Shown: in pieces, positions 20,923-33,660 of the stretch
How positions within the stretch are numbered: the first letter of the stretch is position 1
How the letters are laid out: the number at the start of each line of letters is the position of its first letter
Program-made: the position numbers and the translations under genes
The notes under the pieces: generated by a model
What the model saw: the letters and a program-made list of their open reading frames with translations, nothing else
What the model was told of the DNA's origin: nothing
The model's database searches: none
Origin: Plasmopara viticola
Taxonomy: Eukaryota > Oomycota > Peronosporomycetes > Peronosporales > Peronosporaceae
Length of the DNA stretch: 64,000 bases
Direction: 5' to 3'
Assembly (NCBI GenBank): GCA_001695595.3
Contig: MBPM02000020.1
Coordinates: forward strand, 248,001 to 312,000

Positions 20923-21067
20923 GCACGATCGCCGCGTGCGCTTGCTGCTATGTCGCCGACGTGACATGAGCACTGCTTCCCACAGTCCCTTAGGAATGAG
21001 GTACATCTTCATCTTAAGCGCCCATAGCGCGTAGTTCGACCGGTTGAACGGCCTCCTTCAGGTCTAT

Positions 21068-21335
21068 TGGACGCAGTGGACTAAGTTGAATACGGCTTGT
21101 GATCGAAGAGGTAAAAACAAAAGTGATTTACTAAGACTGTGTTCGCGCTACTGCTACATCTAAGCTTAAAACCTTCTAGAAGCTTCTGACATCATCGTCT
21201 GACGTCATCATATGACGTCATGCTAATGCTGTCATCATTTGACGTCATATACAGGTACCCTACCGGTATCTTACCAAAATAACTTTACATGAAGAAACAT
21301 ACACATTACACACAGCCACAGCATCACCTTCAACA
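21068..21335 (-). repeat. copia LTR 3 (268 bp)
   Basis: Starts TGGACGCAGTGGACTAAG and ends CACAGCATCACCTTCAACA, then leaves into unrelated sequence (TTTATAATCA). It is the 5' LTR of copy B. It contains three perfect TGACGTCA boxes (21200-21207, 21213-21220, 21240-21247), more than LTR 1 (one) or LTR 2 (two), and is correspondingly longer. Confidence 0.88.
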
Positions 21336-24187
21336 TTTATAATCATAGCAGCTATACCCGTGTCTGTGTCTTCCATTCTCTTCGTAGAGGACATAGCATC
21401 AAATTCTCTAAGTGCTTAATGAATCATAAAGACTACCATCTTTACACCAGGAAATACCAGCACTATCGCGAGTCGATATTCATCTGGTATACATATCTAG
21501 TACGGTAAGGTAAGCAGCATTATAACATTAAGCCGGATTGCGCAGACACCCGAATAAGCATGATATTCTCCAAGCCCATGTTGTCGTGTCCGCGTAGGTC
21601 AGAAAGCACTAAATTTAAAAATGTCTCCTTGCAGGAGCAGACATGTAAACGTATATACGGTACGGGTGCAGCTGTTTTCTGAAACGTCAGCTTTGTTTAT
21701 GAGCGCCTTAACAATATGGGACGAATACGTCCCCCACATTCAAAAAATTGCAGACAAGTTTGTATGCAGAATGTCACTTATTTTTGGCATGCATGACTCA
21801 ATTAAAAATACAGAATCATGGCTTACTCAAGTCGCGTCAGTGGTTGTTCAGTCCAAACTTGAGGTCTCATGTGAGCTGTCATTGCATATAACAAACGAAA
21901 ATTTGTAGCTGCTTTCCGTTTAATCAGCTATTTCGTAGAAGATTAAAACGCTTGAAGAAAAAAAGGAAAAGTTCTGCTTCAAAACAATGTTTATAACGTA
22001 AAGGCAATTGTTTAAAGGTTTAAATAAGAATGCAAAGCTTAAGTGTTTACAGACTAACTTCAACTAAAAAAATGTAGTATTATCTATTGAAGCTGGATTA
22101 AAATATTTTATATTAAATAAGATTTTATCCTTCAATATAGATAAACGTTTTTATCAGATCGTGTGGAAATATGCAGCTGTGTTGCAAAGTACACAATGAG
22201 CTAAGTTTAGTGTAGCAGCACTTTATAAAAAACACCGTGCGTCTACAACATCGCTAATAAATAACTTAGCAGACTTAGTGGTACTCAAAAGAGAAGTACT
22301 TTAAAGCATCTCCAGGCACCTTGACGATGTAGTGTACAGGATTTGCTGAGAAACCAGCTTATCACTTATAACAATTCTTTGTCCCAGCATAGAACCCCAG
22401 CGAGTCGATGCATTATCTTTGCCACGATCTCTGCGAATATGGCAAAGGTTGGTTTGCTTTAAGTGCAATTCACCAACCGCACTTGAATACCGCATAATAC
22501 AGCAGCGTGGACTGTGTATGAGCGATTGTATTGAATGGATTGTCTTGGTAAAGCACACTCTTGACTTTGGTGCATGCTAAAATTTTATTATACCGGCCAC
22601 ACCACATCCTAAATAGCAGCGTGCAGTGCAATGAATTATCAAACCAGTAAATCAAGGGCGACGGCATAAGCTTATTAAAACACTAGAATTAAGGAAGCTG
22701 TCGATTGATGAAGATTAGACTTAATGCTGTTACAGAGCGAGATGAGATTCTGTCCGAACCTGACTATTCGATCGCATGAGGCCGAAAAGCAGACGTGTAA
22801 ACGCAACCAAAATTTTGTCGCTTTAAGTAAGGGTTGAACAAGAGATTCCATTTGACAAATCCAAACTATTGGTCCAAGAGGGACCAACAAGACGAGATGG
22901 GCGATTGTCATAGGAGGCAAACTCGGTGCAACCAGTGACCCATTCGGACTCGACGAGATTAAATCTTATTATTAATAATAATATCAGTAGAATTATTTTC
23001 TGATGCCAGCAAAAAAGCAGTACACGATTCTAGAATCGCTGCTGATGTATGTCCTCTATATTTTTTAGCCAAAACGTTTTTGTAGGACACATAATTCACA
23101 GGAAGTTTTACTGATAAAACACGAGTAGAGTTTGAGGCTCAGCTCACGTTGGTGATATAAAATGTGGGTTAAGTTTTCGGTATTTAAGCAGACAGCGATC
23201 TGTCAATCATATGTCGCATCGGATATTTGTCGTAATTAGATATCAATACCGCTATGATAGGTGCTACTCCAACGGCTCTATAACGATCATGTTTAGCAGC
23301 TTACTGGTTAATCTTGATTTCTGGAGCTACATCTATTCTCTGCCTCAAAGTAGTTGTCGCATGAACAGATGTGAGCTTGTGAGATCACACACATTAACAA
23401 TACGAGTGACGTATATAAAACTCACCTTCGATCATCGTATGTACTCCAAACCAAAATGTATTGACTCCCACGACCGGTTTCGCATTGGTACGGCGGCTCG
23501 CTACCAATTTAGCAGTTCAAAAATCACTACACGTGAGGACTACATCATCCCAATTCAGCTAGATCTGCAAAATGATACCACCCAGGACGGAAAAGTGGGT
23601 GCAATTCGAAACCAGAGTTTGCCAGAAAAAGGTGAAGTAGCTTCTATGCCTTTAGGGGATACACGAAGCGCAAATCTGTCGCTCCGAGAGGCGATCCATA
23701 TTCCATCGGATGTTTGCTCGCGTTTCACAACGTAAGACATAAGCTAAACAATTTCAGGTCAAAATTAAAGCATTTAAGACTCAAGCTACAAGCAAAAGTC
23801 GAATCGAACTAAGAAGAGGTAATCGTAGTAGATTGTAAGCTGGACAACTTGAATCAAGCGTATTCAAGATCCGTGAGACACAAATAACTTATATGACATG
23901 CATCAGCACAAGTTATTTCGATTGATCATTAAGACTGATGTTGGACAGGTAAAAGGTCCAATAGCTTGGTGCCAGAATCGAGCAATACATGAAAAATTGA
24001 CTCATATGAATTGTCTACCAGAGTCGAACCTGTTGGTCTATAGCTCAACAATATCAACCTCAATCAACCTCGATAGTTACGCGTCATGTTTGATTCCTCG
24101 GAAGAGAGATTTAAACAGCGACAACCCACGCGCGGGAACTTGAGTTTGACGAAGTTTATATCGCAGAGTGCATAGTGTTTAAGATAC
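21336..24187. other. Gene-poor sequence
   Basis: AT-rich, with only short frames. The largest is plus-strand 23211-23735 (174 codons). It has no Met-near signal peptide, no known domain and no matching splice signals, and its first half is of low-complexity amino-acid composition. I could neither assign it nor rule it out as a decayed mobile-element piece. Confidence 0.45.
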
Positions 24188-27100
24188 TCATGCTACGAGC
24201 TCGACACTTTTAAGAAGTTTCATGATAGTACTAAGTCGAGAGACCTTATTGGCTAAAAGCCATTCATGATTTAAAACATTAATTGGAGTATTAGAATCGA
24301 TATGCTTTGAGATGATGGCAGTAGATGGCTGAGCGCCACCAATCAAGTGGAAGCAAGTAAAGAATCTAACAAATCTCTCCATGTCATACCACTTAGTTTG
24401 CTTCAAGCAGCAAGTGCTTCTCCTTTGCTGACTTTGTTTCACTCGCGGCGCCCAAGCCTCAGTCGACAAATAATGTCTCAAGAAGTTCTCTCCGCGATCG
24501 AAATATATTAGAGAAAAGAAGCGCTCTAGGAAGAAGTCCGCAAAAATGCGATACTAGCCATAAAATGTTTAAGATCCAAAGCTTTGCGCGCTGATATGGT
24601 AAGACAAATGCAGGAAAAAAGCTGCTGGATTCAATTCTACGAGAAGACAGCGAGGGGTACGAGGTCTGCGAATAAGTTAAAGGTAGTAGATGAAGTCGAG
24701 GATGTAATGAGGACTATTGCTTCTAGCGTGCTGCCAACATTAACACAAGGTGCATTAAGCAAAAGAATCGTCAGAACAAGAGGCGGTACAAGTGATGGAA
24801 AAAACCCAGAAGGCATCAAGGCTTCCTTGACAAATTTTCAGCTGCAGAAGTCATTGTAAAAGCGCTTGTTTTGCCTGCTACTCCATGTATCACTGTTGTC
24901 TGTGTATCTAAAAACAACATTCCAAATTAGCTGGTGCACGTAAGTGTACTATCCTGGAATTGGAAGAAGAATTAAATTATGATCCCGATGATGCAAAAGC
25001 GATTAAAAACGATACTAGGATATCGGAGACCTTTTTGACAAGGAGCCAGCAAGCTTATCGAAAGTGAGCTGCCTAATTTGCTGTACAAGTTAGTTGCAAA
25101 GAGACAATGCCTGTTCAATGTTTAAGTGATAATGCATGTTAGTCATCGTTCAACAAATGCAAATTTGATCGAGCGGCAATCCAGGATATTGCAGATACTA
25201 TCTCTTTCAACGTTATGCTTTTGTATATCAGTCCAGGTTTGATGACAAATCTTTATATGCAATTTTTCACAACAAACTGTATGGACCATGTCATTGTGGC
25301 TGAATTTCTTGCGCAACACTTTTCTTATCCACAACCACAGCTGTAGCAAGATTCGCGCGCCGAGCACTGATATTCTTAGTAATGCATTGTTGTGGTGGTA
25401 GATGAAATAGAAAGCTTGCAGACCTTTACCGGCGATTAGCGTGTGGTGGGCAGTCAAAACGTGAAAGATCTTCGATATCATTGTGCTTTTCATTGCCAGG
25501 ATACTGGCACCGGTGAAAAAGAGGATTGCTTCTGCTTAGGAGCTGACATTTGCTAGTGATTTTCCTACACAATTCATCTCGTGAAACAGGTTCTTTCGCA
25601 CCATGAAACATCTAAGATTATGAATCACGAGTCACTTAAACTGGCAGGGACCAGCTCGACACGTTTGTCGAGGTCCAAGTAACAATGTAACTCTCACGCT
25701 ATTGCTTCTATAACAAGTTTGACTTAGAGTGTGTTTGCACTACTTTCTGTATAATTGAGGTATGAAAACTACATTTGACCTCACTTTCCACATACATTTG
25801 CTGTCGCACTAAGCAGCTCCGCTGTGCCCCCCATTGCCGAGATCTTCGTGTCGTTTGGTAGTAATAAACCGGTTTTGCACCGGATAAAGCAATCCTTGGC
25901 GCAGCAGCTGAAACGCTGCTGAACCAAAGACTGTGCTTGTTGCATTCCTACAAAGAAACAGAAATGCAACGAGCATGAAGACTAAAAGCAGTGTAGAATT
26001 GTGCGAGCTCGTTCAGCCTCATGGGTCTAATAAGTAAGCTTTTTTCATGGCTGGTACAGCAATGTGAATGGAACGTAATTCTATCCACAAAGCCAGCAGC
26101 AGCATTGGTCGCTATCAGTATGTGAGCTCGTGTTACCGTCCATATACATCATTTATATATCTATCTTTTTCATATAATTCTATTGTGTCGTATCAAAGGT
26201 CAGATAAAAAAATCTCGGCACTCAAATTTACTTGTGACTAAGATGGATGAAGGAGAGGTGTTGATGTGTACGAAGAGCTTTTATTGCAAAGCCATAGCTT
26301 TCATCTTGCCTACAACATGTGAGAGTTCTAAGAAATGCTTCTTATGGGTAGCTGGACCTGTGGCTCGTGTGCGTAGTCGCTTGACCCAGCACCGGGTTTG
26401 ATACTCAAGTGATCCGAGTTGAGGCAGTAGAAAGGTCGCTAAAGTGGACGCTCAATCACGTCCAAAAGTGTGACTGCTTTGCTAATTTGAACAAATGGGT
26501 GTGAAATAGTTGGCCGGGTTGAACGCTACACCGACCGGAAAAGTACTTCAAATTTAAAGAGGGGTCCGAAATCCGGTCCCAAAATGGGTCGGACAGCTAC
26601 CGGCATCCCGCGCTAGTGAAACTTTTGTCATAGCGGGTCTCGATAGCTTATATATCTTAGGTCGCTGGACACGCGCTGGTGAGCGCCTTTATTGCGAATC
26701 GATATAATCAGCGCTCCTAAAGTGCATATTCTTAAGCTTCAAGCTAAACCAAAATACGCTTCTGACTATTTAGCCGGGACCTTTATAGGTCAATACACTC
26801 TGCTATATAAATTGTTCATCTTGTAACATTTAGGGTTACAAATGGTAACGCGAGGATTTTTTGTTGCGCAAACTTTAAGTTTTAGCCGGTCAGATGCTCA
26901 TTGCATAAGAACATTGTAGCGGACAAGTGAATGCCAAAAGCACAGAATTAAGCAAAAATTTAACAAATTTCATTAAAAATACATTGTTATGTATGTCATT
27001 GCAGGCTTCCTTTGGTTCGCTTACGAGTATAAAAAAGTAAAGTGAAACATATAATAAATGCTCCATACTTCTTACCACCGCTTAAGCAGAGAGGGCTTCA

Positions 27101-30100
27101 AGCGACCGGACCCATCAGTCACATTCGAGGCTTAATTTAATAGGTAAAGGAGCGATGGTTAAATTTTGGACTCTGTATTTGATGTAAAAAGACGCTGGGA
27201 TATTATACTGACTATCAGAATTGGTAGTTTATTGACTTCGAGTATATATAGATAAACAAGGATCGATTTGTCAGTTATTACTTAATCTTCGTGGTGTCAT
27301 TCGTGCTGAAACGCACGGCTTCGCTTCGACTCTTTTTCGAGCTTGCTAATTGCTGTCTGATCACAGCTAAATTTTGCGTTGTAGTGTCGCGAGCACTGGT
27401 ATACTAAGCTTTGTCGGCTTACTCCTGTCACCACTTAGTTTCTCATAGAGTGTGTGAGTTGTCTTGATTAGCGCCGAAAACGTCAAACTTACGAGCTAGT
27501 AGTACTTTTTACAGAAACCACATATTCTCTGCGAGAGTTCGTTTCCGTATGGAAGGTCGAATCGTGAAGCGAATATTTTTTTTTCTAAAGCATGTTGTCC
27601 TATCTTAGATAATTGTTTAGTGCATCACACATCAAAGCTCGTCTGGCGTTGCTTGAATCTCTTTTGGTTAGTGTCAAGAAGGAGTTGGCGGTCCCGATAC
27701 TCATAATGATGTCATGTTTACATGTATATGCTATAAGGAGCATCAGCGCGAGCGATTCTTTTGGTCATCTAATGTATTGCATATTCATGCGCTGCTCGAA
27801 AAAAAGCACTTTTATTGCATCGCGCGTAGACTTGTCCCAGTCGGGTAGTTTGGACTTATGTGGTTCGTGGATAGTAATTTAGATTTAAGTAGCATCATCC
27901 TGTACTCTCTTATTAGCTCAAATCTTGATTAAAGAAAAGTATTTTCACGTAGGCCCAATGCGTGTTTGGAACGAAGGGTTAAAGTTAAAATTTTGTTCTT
28001 CGGCATTACACTTCGTCAGGCTGTATGCTAAAATGCCTGATATTAGGCATTGCAGCAACTCACGATGGGTAAGAAAGTGAATGGCGTACGTCACAAAGAT
28101 CTCGTGTCATGATACCCTTACGTGACAAACTGTTTGTAAGCTAAGATTTTTTAAAAATATAGGGAGAGAAGCAGGTAAAAAAATCAAAAGTAATTTTTGT
28201 CGTTGTAGCCAAAAAAAGCAACTTGTCTATGCTTAACTGCGTCCGCGCTTTAAGAAATTGTACGTGAAAGTGTTGTCACCAGGTCATAAGGCACACTCAC
28301 AGCAACTAATATTAAAAGTATCAAACGCACAAAAAACAAAATCTTTTGTCTTAGGGTATTTAAGTAGAGTCTTTTGGCTCCGGGGGCACGATACGCACTC
28401 GGGACCTAAAATTGGCCAGCAATGGCTTAAATTCTCGAAGTTGTGGCACTTAGAGCGCGTAATAGTAAAGGCATTGTATCGGCTAAAAGAAACACTGTGA
28501 ACGTTGCCTTCGCGAGTGACATTTAACCGCTTAAAGCCGAGAGATCGTTCTTATGCATTATATCGTGAAGTAGCGGGATATAGAGCATGTAGGAGTATGA
28601 GTACTTGCTTCAATCAAATCGTCCTCACGTCCTCAACTCTTCTGGTCGTGATAGTCAGCGTCTTCAATACGTTCACAACCTCAATTACTACATTTGGAAG
28701 CACTAAAGCAATAGACGAGCATAGCTTGGCCTTTCTAGTGACAGCTGTCAAAGCAGTGCCAGCCGAAGTATAATTTTGGGAACCCATTGACACAGGCCAA
28801 CAATGCACTGGATAAGCTTCTCTTCTCACGCATCGACGCACTGAAGTCGTCGCGAAGTAAGAGTGGAGAATACACGTTACGTACTGTGTATATCAGTGCT
28901 TTGCTATACGTCATTCTTCAAGTATTATAAGGCTTGAGCCCAACTGACATACCCGCATACCCGGCAGTAAAATCACGCCCATCTGAGCTTCAACCAATCT
29001 GGTAGTTCTTATATAGTATTTTTTGTGGAATGTGAACACTATATAGATTGATTGAGTATCGAACTAAAAATTAGGCTCTTAGTGCCAGACGTGTACGCCC
29101 TTAAAGGTCACATATCCAATGTCACAGGCACCTTTGAATATTAAGAAATCCTCCATTGAATATTACGGATATTCGGCAGACCAGAAAATAGACACATACA
29201 CATTGAGTACGAGGAGAGCTACTTCTCGTCTCGTGTCTTTGATTTTCATCGAGCGCTAATAGTGACTGATGCTTGCTGTGAGCCGTTGGTTGATCCGAGA
29301 ACGGGCACGATGTACTGCCTGGTCGATCGCAAATACAAGATATACGATTTGCACACACACACACTCATATTGGCGTATGTGCATCACATGAAAATGGCTT
29401 GTTCAAAACATTATCCTAGGGCTCATTCACAGGGCACGGCTTGGCTCAACAAAACATAACATAGGCTAATAGGCAGGGCTTGAATGATTTGATGTCGGAG
29501 GGGTGCAATCGACCTAACGGTTTACATTTAGCTCATTTCAACCTCTTTAACAAATAAGGTATTCGCGTTAGGTGTGGTCGTACCTCGCACGGCATTTAAA
29601 TCGTATATCGGCGATTTGCTCATTTCCAACTCGCCCCCTTCTTACCTTCGCGTTTAACTGTCTTCCTGCTCAAGTATCATACAACTTTAAAAGGAGAATA
29701 TCAAGGTACAGGTTAGGCTTATCAACAGATCAAGACGCAATTTGATTGACGCGGTCTATTAAAAGCATACAGCGGTGTATGATACAATTTGTGTATAGTA
29801 AGTCAAGAAAAATTCTGATGCTTTGAAATGTTGAATGTAATATGAAAGAAAGTTACTCTATTGAGTAACCAAATTCCGGCTCTACCCTGCTCGCACAACA
29901 AGAATGCATAACTTTTAATGGGCTCGCGATGAATGTTGTGACATAGACAAAGCTCCTACGATATCTACCAAATGTTGCGCTAAGTATGTGATTTGTCGTT
30001 GTAAGGCCAGTAAAAGCAATTTGATATGATCAAGACACATTTGTCATGTATAATGCGTTCTGTGTATATTTCAAGGCAGAGAGAGCACGCTACAATGGCT

Positions 30101-30859
30101 TATCAACCTTACTTAAATAGAATGCCAAGCGATTGGTGCAGCATTACGTACTAGATTAAACTCATGGTTCCGGGACAAATATGTGGAGCGCTTGACGTGC
30201 TTCTTTAGTGTAGCGCATAATTGAGATTTGACACACGAATGGGACCACCGATATGAGCTAAAGCCAGCATTATCGCTCGGATGCACTAGACATCGAGATT
30301 GTCGTCAGCGTAGATGGTGATGCCAGGCAAAAGAGCTTTATCAAGATCCAGTCAATCACCTTTGTCAGTAGTAGGTATAGATAATTCTAAGCTATGATCG
30401 TAAAAGTTGAACTTTCGTAACTGCAACCTCAGGTCGAGCCGCAGCATTTCAATCAGTCGAAAGCAAATTCTGGTTACTCCCTCACGCGGTATAACTGTAG
30501 CCACACCCGCCGCCTGCTTTAATGTCACGAAGCTTGCAATTTTAAATTTCCTCTTCCGTTTAGCAGTTGCTTGCTGTAATGCCTGATAAACCTAAATCGC
30601 GAGAATACCGGTATGCCTCATTGAAAAAATATTTGATTTTGCCCCATGACCTTTAATGTTCATGAGGACAAAAGAGCGGCCCAGTTTTTGAGTCTGGTCT
30701 ACAGATTGGACAAATTAAGACGATGTAAAGCCAATGTAGATAGAAAAAAACACCTAGCATCGAAGCGATTAAGATTTTGTCTTTGACATGCTTAGCAACA
30801 CTTGAGCATGGGCCCACCGGTCATTCTAGTCTGGCATACCTAAGACATTCTGATCTGAT
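24188..30859. other. Gene-poor sequence
   Basis: Frames of 60-116 codons occur on both strands (for example 24188-24481 minus, 24584-24859 plus, 25143-25493 minus, 28258-28773 plus). None shows a recognisable domain, RNA-gene fold or clear repeat. Composition is AT-rich throughout, as expected for old, decayed repeats. Confidence 0.45.
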
Positions 30860-32849
30860 ATGACTTTGTGCTGCCTTTATTTCCGGGTGGCTCATAAAGA
30901 GACAGCACGTAGATCGCAATCGAGTGAGTCATGTAAGCACAGGAGCCTTGGCATCGAGTCACAAGCATACACAGCCAGGAGGCCAGCTGAGTTAGAATAT
31001 ATTTTTTTGGCACAGAGCTCCGAAATGTTTGACTTAAAGGGCGAGCTAAGTGACCTGTTTGCGGAGCAATGCGAATGCGCGCTAGAGGCTTGAGAATCGT
31101 CAGGCAAGATCCAGAATGTTTGGGGCGGCGTCACCCAGTGCATGTCTTAGCAAAGACAGTCGTTTTTGCTGACGTCACGGTTTGCCAATTTTTGGGCTGC
31201 ATCTGCTAGTCGATGGTTGCAGAACGACATCGAAGCGATTGCACGCAGTGCACTGCATGACACTGAAAGATTGTTCTCCTCTTTCTCTTCTTGGTTAAAG
31301 AGAAAAAACGTCACTTTACCTTTAGAAGTGTTTTTGCGTATTACCGTCGCCAAAATGAAAATAGTGTCTTGTGAGGTACAGAGGATACCCGCAATCTGAG
31401 AGCTTTGAGAAGTTTGAGGCCTCATTTTCGGAAGACATTCCCGAACTTTGACCATAGCGATTGGCGTCACCGACAAGACTACGCTTTCCGCCGCTGAGGC
31501 AGGAGGCACGGAAGATACAAACAGAGCCCATACCGAGGTGTCAGATGATCACTATGAAAGAAGTATTCACGGTAGCATGATGTTGCGGGTCATAAATCTC
31601 AAGGCGATAGTCCGCTTGGAGTCGACGACGAATATCCAGCAAAGCAAGCTCGTACCTAAAGTACTGCTCAGTTTGCACAATGACATCGCTAAAGCCGCTA
31701 AGCGCTCGTGCCCCAATGCTATAGACATTTATGCAGCTTCTTAAACAATTACAGTCGGCTCGTAAAGCATAATGTGCAGGTCTACTGTGGCTGTAAAATC
31801 ATGCAAGATCCTTTTTTCTATGACTGCGCCCCGCGCTCACGTGTGTCGCTTTGAGTTTATTTGTAATGATTTTCTGTTCATCGAACACTAGCAAAACAGA
31901 CAAAGACTGAAAAAAGTGTGCAGTGAGTACACTGATAGCTCGCAGGTACGTGGTGCACGGCGTACAGGCATGCAAGTATATGGCTCAGGTGAGGAAACGT
32001 ATGAAGGGTACCATAAAAAAGGTCAATTGGATTCTGGCTTGGTGGTAGGAGCCGCAGACCCACAATCAAATCTCGGACTTCTTTGAGAGGCGCACATTCT
32101 ATTACGATCAGATGCCGCGGTTGACGGATCGTACATTTGAGCTGAGACTGACCGACACGCAGGGCGTGAATGCTCTATAATTACTTGAATTGTCATCCAA
32201 CGGCATAATCTTGGGTCTAATTAGTTTGTTGTGCGGGCTCCTAAGAAACAGCACGAGTCACAATGGTGACGTCTGATGGACAAAAGCTTTATAGAAAAGT
32301 TTTGCCTTGTATGATAAAAGTATATATATTAGGGCTTTTTTTTATTAATTCCAAAGTGCAACTAAATTTGCTACCACACTATGGTAGAACTTCAAAGTCT
32401 TGATGGAAGAGAAAATATTTCACACTAACTAGTGGGACTTTATACTGTGAAAGACAATTTCAGGTAATGTTTCGAACATATCGTAAATACAAATTGTAAT
32501 TTTACCTTACAGGAATCTACCGGGTAAAGCTTACTTTTGATGTGTAAAGGCGTGATCTCAAGACTGATACTAACTCATTAAATTCGACAGATAGCCATCT
32601 GCGACTCCGATTTGGTAGATCACGGCTTATCTGATATACGTGCAGCTTCAAAGCCGATCTGATTCCGCGTAGCCGACTAGATCTCGCAACACACCCTGCA
32701 TCACTATATTAAGACTTTGGTGGGGAAACTTTGCGATACCGATCAAAATTACAAATGGATCACGACAAACTCTATTGATGTGGCCTGCATAGGAGCGGTT
32801 TGTAAGATAGTGTGTAGATTGTGAGATAGAGGAAGAGCATGATGCAATT
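30860..32849. other. Gene-poor sequence with unassigned open frames
   Basis: Plus frames 30860-31093, 31166-31399 and 31448-31744 lie in series over 0.9 kb, as a decayed gene would, and are somewhat richer in charged residues than the surroundings. I recognise no family. The rest, to 32849, holds no supported feature. Confidence 0.35.
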
Positions 32850-33660
32850 CAAAAAATGTTTCCACATAGTTCACGAAGGGCTTCCATTTCTCAGCATCTT
32901 GCGGTGGACCATATCTTGTCTCTACTCAGATTTCTTAAAGGAAAACGCAAAATCTTTCTGCTCGTAGTGGTTAAGACGAATGGATCAAGAGCCACCTCAG
33001 TATTCGCCGAAGTTTACGAGAAATGTGTGTTTCGTCAACTTGGAGCCATAAAAGTTATTCGACATGATTGAAAGCGCAATTTCATGTCTGTTTTCTATAC
33101 TGTGGCAGAGACAAGACCTATGATGGCGTATCAGCTTTAAGCCAGTCGTACAGCAGAACGAAAAATGCAAATTCAAATTTGGGTATTAACGATGTACGTT
33201 CCAGATGCAAAGCAACGAGATCGGGACGAGTATGCGAAGAGTTTGACGTTCGCTTTAAATGGACACAGGGGCGAATTCGGTAAATATGTCGTTATATTCA
33301 GTTTAGTGAAGGGACGTCGGTCTATCTTTGTCGACATTACTGCTCGAGTACATTGCGATGAAATGGTGACTCACAAAGGGCCGATACCGTATGCATCGAT
33401 AGCACAAGAACTCTTGTAAATAAGTCAGATAGGTATTGCGATAAGGCTGAGCAGATTAGCATAATAAGATCCCAAGCCTCACGACGTCAAAGCGAGTCTT
33501 TGGATGTGACTGTATTTCAACTTCGGGAAAGAGGATTGAATTTAAAATTAGCACACAAATGGCATGGACTCTTCCAAGTAAAAAGAGGGAGTGGATCCGC
33601 ATGCGGTCCAGATAGACGTCGTGGAAACGAAATATTGAATTTTTCCGATGGTACAAATGC
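32850..33660 (+). mobile_element. Ty3/gypsy integrase and post-integrase remnant
   Basis: In two or three frames the plus strand reads ATSVFAEVYEKCVFRQLGAI followed by KVIRHD (32990-33068). This corresponds to the integrase core stretch ending in the V-x-S/R-D catalytic Asp region. Next come DAKQRDRDEYAKSLTFALNG (about 33210-33265), which matches the segment after the second catalytic region, and KLAHKWHGLFQV (about 33550-33585), which matches the GPF-type motif behind gypsy integrases. Frameshifts and stops separate them. No LTR was identified. Confidence 0.75.

Larger units (their letters stand above)
17395..21067 (-). mobile_element. copia retrotransposon copy B, internal region
   Basis: Same order as copy A on the minus strand: truncated gag (20922-20402), protease box MDSGATAHMC (20513 downwards), integrase (about 20099-19090), RT (19053-18337) and RNase H (18105-17689). 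Nucleotide similarity to copy A is high along the whole length. Differences are a ~170-bp gag deletion (joined near 20820), the absence of the ~120-bp block, and a 45-bp in-frame tandem duplication in integrase at 19627-19717. A T-rich slip at 18720 (AAAAAAAA) gives FFF in place of YFETF. It is non-autonomous. Confidence 0.88.

Noticed and set aside
23211..23735. 174-codon ORF as a possible lineage-specific gene or effector
   Set aside because: No signal peptide, RXLR, domain or splice context. It lies in decayed AT-rich sequence.
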